In this document: one piece after another, positions 1 to 4,499 of the stretch
How the letters are laid out: each line of letters starts with the position of its first letter
How positions within the stretch are numbered: position 1 is the stretch's first letter
Assembly: GCA_023268575.1 (NCBI GenBank)
Contig: JALRCL010000630.1
Coordinates: 1 to 12,025 of the forward strand
Reading direction: 5' to 3'
Length of the DNA stretch: 12,025 nt
Source: Patulibacter sp.
GTDB taxonomy: Bacteria; Actinomycetota; Thermoleophilia; Solirubrobacterales; Solirubrobacteraceae
Notes under the pieces: model-generated
Database searches by the model: none
What the model saw: only the letters and a program-made list of their open reading frames with translations
What the model was told of the DNA's origin: nothing
Position numbers and translations under genes: made by a program

Positions 1-144
1 TACCTGTTCATGGTGGGCGGTTTTTTCATGATGTTCTTTTTGTCGGGTGGACTGCTCTATGGCTTGTGGCTGATACTGATAGGCTGGTTCCTCAACTATG
101 CCGCTCGCAGAAGCCTCCAGCAGGTCAGGCTGCGCGACGTGCTG
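1..144 (+). other. Foreign-looking fragment resembling a site-2 protease (M50) membrane segment
   Basis: The + strand frame from base 1 is open and strongly hydrophobic for about 35 residues, then becomes basic/polar. It contains the string GLWLILIGWFL followed by NYAARRSLQQ and LRDVL. From memory this resembles the last transmembrane helix and following linker of CBS-domain-containing site-2 proteases (pattern IGWFL..AA..S..Q). GC is 27/60 in bases 1-60 and 34/60 in 61-120, against 45/60 in 121-180 and 48/60 in 181-240. Codons such as TTT, ATA, TAT and AGA occur here and are nearly absent elsewhere. After about residue 48 the frame becomes the Arg/Pro/Gly-rich noise typical of antisense frames in this DNA, so the similarity ends near base 130-145. 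The fragment overlaps antisense to the open end of the carboxypeptidase frame. The most economical reading is a misjoined contig end; genuine transferred DNA is possible. The family call rests on pattern memory only. Confidence 0.45.
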
Positions 145-1617
145 GACGAACTGGCCGACCAGGGCCAGGCGCCGGGGCAGCGGCGCCCGCAACGCGGCGA
201 CCGACACGCCGCCGAGCCGCGGCAGCGACCAGGTGTCCTCCCCGGCGACGCCGGCCTCGCCGGCGTCACGGTCCAGCAGCGCCTCGAGCCACGCCCGCAG
301 GGGCTGGTCGGCGCGCACCACGACGGTTCCGGCCGGCAGCCGGCGCGACGCGGCGCCGTCGGGGCCGACCGGGTCGACGCGCCGCAGGGTCGTCGTGCGG
401 CGCAGTGCTCGGGCGCGCACGCCGAGATCGCGCAGGGAAGCGACGAGCGCCAGCGCGTCCGCGCCGGCGACGTCGGTCCGGATCGCCCACCCGTGGAGCG
501 GCAGGCCGCCGACGTCGGCGCGTCCGGCGCGTCCGTCGGCCACGGCGCTCCGCTGCCCCGCGGCCCACGCGCGCACCGCGCCGCGCGGGTCGGACCCGAG
601 CGCCCGCAGCGCGCCGAGCACCCCCGCCCGGTGACGGGCGATCCGCACGCCGAGCGGCGGGTCGGAGCCCTGCTCCAGCGTCATGCCGCCGCTGCCGAGC
701 GCGAGGCTCGTGCCGGTGTCGGCGTAGCCGGGGTAGAGCAGGTCGTAGGTTCGGCGGACGACGACGCCGCCGGCGCCCTCGACCGCCCGAGCGACCGCGT
801 CGCCGATCGGTCCGTCGGCGAGTCGCCGCGTCGGATCCGGCAGCCCGCGCAGCACGGGGGAGGCGTACGGCGGCACGAAGTAGGCGCTGCCCGCCTGCTC
901 GTGGACGTCGACGGCGACGGTCGGCGGGAACCGGCGCAGGAGGGCGGCGCGGGCCTGTGCCTCGGGTTGGGTGCGCGCGAACCAGTCGCGGTTGAGGTCC
1001 AGCCCGGCGGCGTTCGTCCGCGTACCGGCGGCGTGGCCGTCCGGGTTCTGGTCCGGCTGGACGACGGCGAGCACGCCGTGCAGCGCGCGGCGGGTGGGGC
1101 AGTCGTCGGCGGCGACGAGCGTCGCGAGGACCTCGAGCAGCGCCGGCGGACCCGAGAGCTCGTTCGCGTGGACCCCGCCGCCGATCCACGCCAGCGCCGG
1201 CCGGCGGGCTGCGGTGGCGATCGCCTTCGGACCGACGGCGCCGCTGCGGACCCGCGCCACCGCAGCGGTCGTCCGGCGCAGCGCCGCGTCCGTCAGCTGC
1301 GTCGGATCTCCGACGAGGGCGTAGCGCAGTGGCCGCCCTCCGGGGGTGGTGCCGGCGACGGCGGTGCGGATCCGTGGCGAGGCGGCGTCGAGCGCCAGGA
1401 GGTACCGGTCGGTCTGCTCCGGCGTCGTGGGCCCTGCGCCGAGCGCGCGGCCGAGGACGGCCTCGGGCGCGGGCGCCTGCGCGGCGCCGGCGACGGCCGG
1501 GCAGGTGGCGGTCGAGCTCGCGGCGCGCGCCGGGGCGCCGAGCGCCCCGAACCCGGCGCCCGCGGCCAGCACGACGGTCAGCGCGCGCGCCGCCGTCGTG
1601 GTCCGCCGTCGGGGCAC
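1..1617 (-). CDS. Secreted M14-family zinc carboxypeptidase, 3' end lost at the window edge
   Basis: This is a metallocarboxypeptidase-like hydrolase, expected to remove C-terminal or peptidoglycan-peptide residues outside the membrane. GTG at 1617 is chosen because GAGGA lies 4 nt upstream and no other start precedes the signal sequence. Residues 1-33 form a Sec-type signal (PRRR n-region, hydrophobic Leu/Val/Ala core, cleavage near APARA-A). The zinc motif is HANE (H150, E153). The family's NPDG (191-194) and LNRDW (208-212) follow, then the second zinc ligand in DVHE (H239), and TLEQG with probable catalytic E315. Residues from about 320 to 495 form a C-terminal region I do not recognise. 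Grx stops 24 bp upstream, so it is probably cotranscribed with bolA-grxD. No stop occurs before base 1. However, roughly the last 40 codons (bases 1 to ~130) are Lys/Gln/His/Glu-rich and of low GC, unlike the rest. The true C-terminus is therefore probably missing and replaced by unrelated sequence. Confidence 0.88.
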   Translation of the reverse strand, partial: MPRRRTTTAARALTVVLAAGAGFGALGAPARAASSTATCPAVAGAAQAPAPEAVLGRALGAGPTTPEQTDRYLLALDAASPRIRTAVAGTTPGGRPLRYALVGDPTQLTDAALRRTTAAVARVRSGAVGPKAIATAARRPALAWIGGGVHANELSGPPALLEVLATLVAADDCPTRRALHGVLAVVQPDQNPDGHAAGTRTNAAGLDLNRDWFARTQPEAQARAALLRRFPPTVAVDVHEQAGSAYFVPPYASPVLRGLPDPTRRLADGPIGDAVARAVEGAGGVVVRRTYDLLYPGYADTGTSLALGSGGMTLEQGSDPPLGVRIARHRAGVLGALRALGSDPRGAVRAWAAGQRSAVADGRAGRADVGGLPLHGWAIRTDVAGADALALVASLRDLGVRARALRRTTTLRRVDPVGPDGAASRRLPAGTVVVRADQPLRAWLEALLDRDAGEAGVAGEDTWSLPRLGGVSVAALRAPLPRRLALVGQFVQHVAQPDLLEASASGIVEEPAYQYQPQAIEQSTRQKEHHEKTAHHEQV

Positions 1618-1641
1618 CCGGTCCTCGCCGGTGTCCCGGGG

Positions 1642-2037
1642 TCAGCCGAGCCGGTTCTCGGGCTGCAACAGCCCGGCGTCGGCCCCCGTGGAGGCCTCGA
1701 CGGGCGCGGGGGCCTCGTCGCCGGCGGCGCCGACGATGCCGGCCAGCTCGCCGCTCTCGTAGAGCTCCACGATGATGTCGCTGCCGCCGACGAGCTCGCC
1801 GTCGACGAACAGCTGCGGGATCGTCGGCCAGTCCGACAGCGCGGAGAGCTCCTGGCGGATCCGCGGGTCGGGCAGGATGTCGACGCTCGCGAACGGGACG
1901 TCGAGGGCCTGCAGGACGCCGGCCGCGCGGGCGGAGAAGCCGCAGGACGGCGCCTCCGGGGTCCCCTTCATGAAGAGGATGATGCGGTTGTCGTTGATCG
2001 CCTCGGCGATCGCGTCGCGGAGCGGGTTCTCGCTCAT
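1642..2037 (-). CDS. grxD: Monothiol glutaredoxin, CGFS type (Grx4/GrxD family)
   Basis: This is a cytosolic [2Fe-2S] carrier glutaredoxin that binds the cluster through its CGFS cysteine and glutathione, usually partnered with BolA proteins. The 131 residues contain the family landmarks: K24 in FMKGTPE, CGFS at 32-35, WPTIPQLF with the TIP loop at 72-74 (cis-Pro74), and the GGSD glutathione-binding site at 84-87. The thioredoxin fold ends near residue 105. The rest is a roughly 25-residue Ala/Glu/Pro-rich tail beyond the usual family length, probably disordered. ATG at 2037 is preceded by AGAGGTG, which overlaps the TAG stop of bolA; the intergenic gap is only 10 bp, implying one transcript and possibly coupled translation. 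The zinc carboxypeptidase starts 24 bp downstream. The absence of a CxxC pair makes a dithiol reductase role unlikely. Confidence 0.95.
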   Translation of the reverse strand: MSENPLRDAIAEAINDNRIILFMKGTPEAPSCGFSARAAGVLQALDVPFASVDILPDPRIRQELSALSDWPTIPQLFVDGELVGGSDIIVELYESGELAGIVGAAGDEAPAPVEASTGADAGLLQPENRLG

Positions 2038-2047
2038 GCGTGCACCT

Positions 2048-2269
2048 CTAGGGGGTCTTGGTCTTCAGGGCCAGCGCGTGGATGGAGCCGCCGAGTTCGC
2101 CCCGGAAGACCTCCATCACCATCTTGTGCTGCTGGAGCCGGCTGCGCCCTGCGAAGTCCGGCGATGTGACGACGGCCTCGAAGTGGACGCCGTCGGCGCC
2201 CTCGACCTCCGCGACGGACCCGGGCAGGGCCGCCTCGATGCGGTGCTTGAGCTCGTCGGCCGTCGGCAT
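2048..2269 (-). CDS. bolA: BolA/IbaG family protein
   Basis: This small 73-residue protein of the BolA/IbaG class binds monothiol glutaredoxins and shares a [2Fe-2S] cluster, acting in Fe-S trafficking or iron-dependent regulation. The whole protein is the BolA domain: an N-terminal helix, a central strand around H29, then the GRSRLQQHKMV helix (about 41-51, H48), and a GSIHALALKT C-terminal strand where H64 is the conserved cluster-ligand position. It is short but complete for the IbaG-like branch. ATG at 2269 is the only start that gives the canonical N-terminus. No Shine-Dalgarno lies in range; instead a TACGCT hexamer ends 7 nt before the ATG, suggesting a leaderless message. It is the first gene of the minus-strand run bolA-grxD-carboxypeptidase. 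Immediate adjacency to grxD strongly supports the partnership known for these families. Confidence 0.93.
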   Translation of the reverse strand: MPTADELKHRIEAALPGSVAEVEGADGVHFEAVVTSPDFAGRSRLQQHKMVMEVFRGELGGSIHALALKTKTP

Positions 2270-2276
2270 CACGGAC

Positions 2277-2282
2277 AGCGTA
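2277..2282 (-). promoter_or_regulatory. Candidate -10 box for a leaderless bolA transcript
   Basis: Read on the minus strand the hexamer is TACGCT (TANNNT type), separated from the bolA ATG by 7 nt. That spacing puts the transcription start at or within a base or two of the ATG. No convincing -35 is visible 16-18 nt upstream. The same arrangement occurs before metH and the alpha/beta hydrolase. Confidence 0.5.
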
Positions 2283-2388
2283 GCCCTTCCCGCCGGCGGC
2301 CTCGCCCGACCCCGTCGCCGGCGCGCTCCACCGGCGCCGTCGGCGTCCGTCGCGGTACCGCGAACGCGTCGGCGAGCGGACGGTCGAG

Positions 2389-2404
2389 GACCCGTCGACG
2401 GGTC
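2389..2404. repeat. Perfect 16-bp palindrome in the bolA/erpA divergent region (possible operator)
   Basis: The sequence GACCCGTCGACGGGTC equals its own reverse complement over all 16 bases. It ends 2 nt before the TACACT hexamer proposed as the erpA -10 box, so a dimeric regulator bound here would cover the promoter spacer. It is a candidate operator, for instance for an iron- or Fe-S-responsive repressor, but I cannot match it to a known regulator's consensus. Perfect palindromes of this length can arise by chance in 75% GC DNA, although its position is suggestive. Confidence 0.45.
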
Positions 2405-2406
2405 GC

Positions 2407-2412
2407 TACACT
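2407..2412 (+). promoter_or_regulatory. Candidate -10 box for erpA
   Basis: TACACT is a good TANNNT hexamer in an otherwise very GC-rich spacer. A start 7-8 nt downstream would give a leader of about 63 nt containing the GGAG ribosome site at 2472-2475. The -35 region is weak (GTCGAG at 2383-2388), and the palindrome occupies most of the spacer. Confidence 0.45.
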
Positions 2413-2482
2413 CGGTGAAGCATTGGACGGTGACGGGCCTCACGAGCTCCCGGCCGTCCGGATCGAGGTTCGGAGCCACGTC

Positions 2483-2833
2483 ATGATCACCATCACCGAC
2501 CGGGGTGCGGAGAAGGTCCGCGAGTTCCTCGACAGCAACCCGCAGGAGGGCGACGCCGGACTGCGCGTCGGCGTCCGCGGCGGCGGCTGCTCGGGGTTCC
2601 AGTACGTCCTCGCCTTCGACACGAAGCGCGACGGGGACATGAGCTTCAGCTCGCACGGGATCACCGTGCTCTGCGACGGCCAGTCCTTCCCGTACGTCAC
2701 GGGCTCGACGATCGACTACGTCGACGCGCTGACCGGCGCCGGCTTCAAGGTCGAGAACCCGAACGTCACCGCCGCGTGCGGTTGCGGCTCGTCCTTCCGC
2801 GTGGAGGACGAGGAGCAGGTCTCCGCCGTCTGA
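2483..2833 (+). CDS. erpA: A-type iron-sulfur carrier (ErpA/IscA/HesB family)
   Basis: This cytosolic Fe-S cluster carrier or insertion protein receives a cluster from a scaffold or glutaredoxin and passes it to apo-enzymes. Its 116 residues span the full family. The three invariant cysteines are C36 (in GGGCSGFQY) and C99/C101 (in AACGCGSSF), with the conserved IDYVDALTGAGFKVENPN segment at about 77-94. A short acidic tail follows. ATG at 2483 begins the canonical MITITDRGAEK start, and GGAG lies 7 nt upstream (2472-2475). It is divergent from bolA-grxD across 213 bp, so three Fe-S trafficking components share one control region. It could equally be named IscA-like or HesB/IscA; the A-type family is certain, the exact paralogue less so. 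A GC-rich hairpin starts within 10 nt of the stop codon. Confidence 0.94.
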   Translation: MITITDRGAEKVREFLDSNPQEGDAGLRVGVRGGGCSGFQYVLAFDTKRDGDMSFSSHGITVLCDGQSFPYVTGSTIDYVDALTGAGFKVENPNVTAACGCGSSFRVEDEEQVSAV

Positions 2834-2838
2834 TCGCG

Positions 2839-2863
2839 CCGGGCGCGGCTCCGGCCGCGCCGG
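2839..2863 (+). terminator. GC-rich hairpin after erpA (possible terminator)
   Basis: GGCGCGG (2842-2848) pairs with CCGCGCC (2855-2861) around the 6-nt loop CTCCGG, and flanking CC/GG bases can extend the stem. It begins a few bases after the erpA TGA. There is no U-tract, so strong intrinsic termination is not shown; such U-less hairpins are common in high-GC actinobacteria. Confidence 0.4.
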
Positions 2864-2892
2864 TGACCGACGCGTCGCCGGGACCGGTCCGC

Positions 2893-2898
2893 GATCCT
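2893..2898 (+). promoter_or_regulatory. Weak candidate -10 box before the glycoside hydrolase
   Basis: GATCCT lies 7 nt upstream of the ATG at 2906, and there is no Shine-Dalgarno. It departs from TANNNT at the first base, so it is the weakest member of the set that includes bolA, the hydrolase and metH. Spacing is the main evidence. Confidence 0.3.
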
Positions 2899-2905
2899 GG
2901 GCGCG

Positions 2906-4237
2906 ATGCGCGCTTCTCGCGTCCTCCTCGCGCTCGCGGTCGTCCTCGTGGCGGTCGGGGCCGGCGTCCTCCTCGGTCGCGGCACGGCGCCGGAGCGCGA
3001 TGCGCCCGCCGGCCGCCCCGCGCCGGGCGGGCGCGACGTCCGCACGGTCGCTCCGCAGCTCGCCGTCGGACTGGACACGTCCGAGGCGACGCTCCTCGCC
3101 CCGCCGGCCGCCGACGCGCCGGCCTTCGAGGGGGCCCGCCGCCTCGTCGGGGAGATCGCGCCGCGGACGGTCCGCCTCGACGTGCGCTGGGACCTGCTGC
3201 AACCGGTCGCCGAGCAGCCGCTGGACCCCGACCGGCCGCTGGGAGACGGCTGCGGACGCGGCGGCGTCTCGCCCTGCGCCGGCGCCCAGACCCTGCGCGC
3301 GGCCCTCGCCGCTCTCGCGGCGCGGCAGCGCGAGCGCCCCGGGCGCTTCGGCGTCCTCGTGAGCTTCTGGGGGATGCCGGCGTGGGCCGGGGCCCCCGGG
3401 ACCGGGTGCGCGGCCGCCGACGCGCGGGAGGGCGCCCGGCCGCTGGCCCCGGACCGCGAGGACGCCTACCGCGCCGCGATCCGCGCCGTGGCGGAGGCCG
3501 CGGCGCAGGCCGGGGCCCGGATCGACGGCTGGTCGCCGTGGAACGAGCCGAACGCGCCGTACTTCCTCGATCCGCAGCGCAGCACCTGCGACGCCGACGG
3601 CTCGGGCGCGCCGGTCGCCGCCGGCCCCTACGGGCGGCTCGTCCGCGCGATGGACGCCGAGCTGCACGCCGGCGGGCCCGCGCACGGACCGCTCGTGGTC
3701 GGCGAGCTGGCCGCCTGGGCGGCGCCGAGCCGCCGGGCGGTGCCGGCGGACGAGTTCCTGCGCGCCCTGCCCGACGACGTGCTCTGCCGCGCCGACGTCG
3801 TGTCGCTGCACGGGTACCTGGAGGCGCGGCCGCGCTCGGGCCGCGGCGAGCCGATCGCCGCGGGGCTCGCGGCGCTCGATCGCCGCCGGTGCCTCGACGA
3901 CGTGCCCGCGTGGATCACCGAGACCGGCGTCGGCGCGCCCCGCGCGGGCGGGGCCCGCGACGCGTCGGGGACGATCCTCCGCGCGGAGTGCCGCCTCATG
4001 CACCAGCAGCTCGTCCGCTGGTTCCACGCGCCGCGGGTGACGGCGGCGTTCCAGTACTCCGTGCGCGAGGACCGGGCGTTCCCCGTCGGGCTGCTCGACG
4101 AGCGGCTCCGGCGGACGTTCCCGGTCGCCGACGTCTGGCGCGCCTGGGGCGCCCGCGCCCCCACGGCACCCCCGCCCGCGCTGCCGAGCTCCTGTCGCGA
4201 CGCCGCTCCGCGGGGCGAGTCCGCGCCGCCCGGCTGA
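2906..4237 (+). CDS. Secreted or membrane-anchored TIM-barrel glycoside hydrolase (clan GH-A, GH39-like)
   Basis: A retaining glycosidase is predicted, acting outside the membrane on a polysaccharide or glycan; the substrate is unknown. Residues 1-24 form a hydrophobic helix after MRASR and could be an uncleaved signal anchor. An Ala/Pro/Arg-rich linker runs to about residue 48. The barrel contains SFWGMPAWAG at 153-162, WNEPN at 212-216 with the probable acid/base E214, VSLHGYL at 299-305, and WITETG at 336-341 with the probable nucleophile E339. The Asn-Glu pair on strand 4 and Glu on strand 7 are the clan GH-A signature. Six cysteines lie in the barrel (C116, C124, C168, C228, C294, C329), compatible with disulfides in an exported protein. 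The C-terminal 30 residues are Pro/Ala-rich and probably disordered. No ribosome site is seen. Family assignment within the clan (GH39, GH5 or an unclassified family) is uncertain. Confidence 0.85.
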   Translation: MRASRVLLALAVVLVAVGAGVLLGRGTAPERDAPAGRPAPGGRDVRTVAPQLAVGLDTSEATLLAPPAADAPAFEGARRLVGEIAPRTVRLDVRWDLLQPVAEQPLDPDRPLGDGCGRGGVSPCAGAQTLRAALAALAARQRERPGRFGVLVSFWGMPAWAGAPGTGCAAADAREGARPLAPDREDAYRAAIRAVAEAAAQAGARIDGWSPWNEPNAPYFLDPQRSTCDADGSGAPVAAGPYGRLVRAMDAELHAGGPAHGPLVVGELAAWAAPSRRAVPADEFLRALPDDVLCRADVVSLHGYLEARPRSGRGEPIAAGLAALDRRRCLDDVPAWITETGVGAPRAGGARDASGTILRAECRLMHQQLVRWFHAPRVTAAFQYSVREDRAFPVGLLDERLRRTFPVADVWRAWGARAPTAPPPALPSSCRDAAPRGESAPPG

Positions 4238-4262
4238 GGGCGCGGGTGGGCCGCACCGACCG

Positions 4263-4293
4263 ACGCCGGGCGCTCCGCGACGAGCGGCGGCGT
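4263..4293 (+). terminator. Hairpin 25 nt after the glycoside hydrolase
   Basis: ACGCCG plus CGCTC on the left pairs with GAGCG plus CGGCGT on the right, giving 11 base pairs interrupted by a GG/G internal loop, closed by the 6-nt loop CGCGAC. It sits between the hydrolase stop and the next gene in the 4238-4499 gap. There is no U-tract. The remaining ~200 bases up to 4499 hold no gene that I can support and no clear promoter. Confidence 0.45.
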
Positions 4294-4499
4294 GCCAGGA
4301 CGCGGCGGTCGTCCACCGGCGGGCCGGGCCGTGCGCCTGGGCGGGGCGTCGCGGCCTACCGGGAATCCGGCGCGTCTGCGAGGATGATGGACCGATTGCG
4401 CGTGGGTCGGGTTGCGCCGTCCCCGTGCACCGTCCCGCGTGCTGACCGCGATGGCCCTGCACCGAACCGTCACCTCTCGTCGTCCCCCGGCGTGATCCG

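Noticed and set aside
1..145. Left-edge low-GC block as an insertion sequence or horizontally acquired island
   Set aside because: No terminal inverted repeats, direct repeats, tRNA or integrase are visible; only one boundary lies in the window, and the composition switch falls inside a gene, which fits misassembly better.
10..2169. A 719-codon open frame on the + strand beginning with a hydrophobic segment
   Set aside because: Beyond about residue 45 it is Arg/Gly/Pro/Ala-rich noise antisense to the carboxypeptidase, grxD and bolA genes, all of which have clear catalytic motifs. Only the first ~130-145 bases look like real protein sequence.
2048..4462. An 804-codon minus-strand open frame covering the erpA and glycosidase region
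   Set aside because: Only its last 73 codons (bolA) show a protein family. The rest is antisense to erpA and the glycoside hydrolase, and long stop-free antisense frames are expected at 75% GC.
4238..4499. A small gene in the gap before the glycosyltransferase fusion
   Set aside because: Frames here have no ribosome site plus start combination and show only composition-driven Arg/Pro/Ala strings; the hairpin at 4263-4293 is the only structure I can support.
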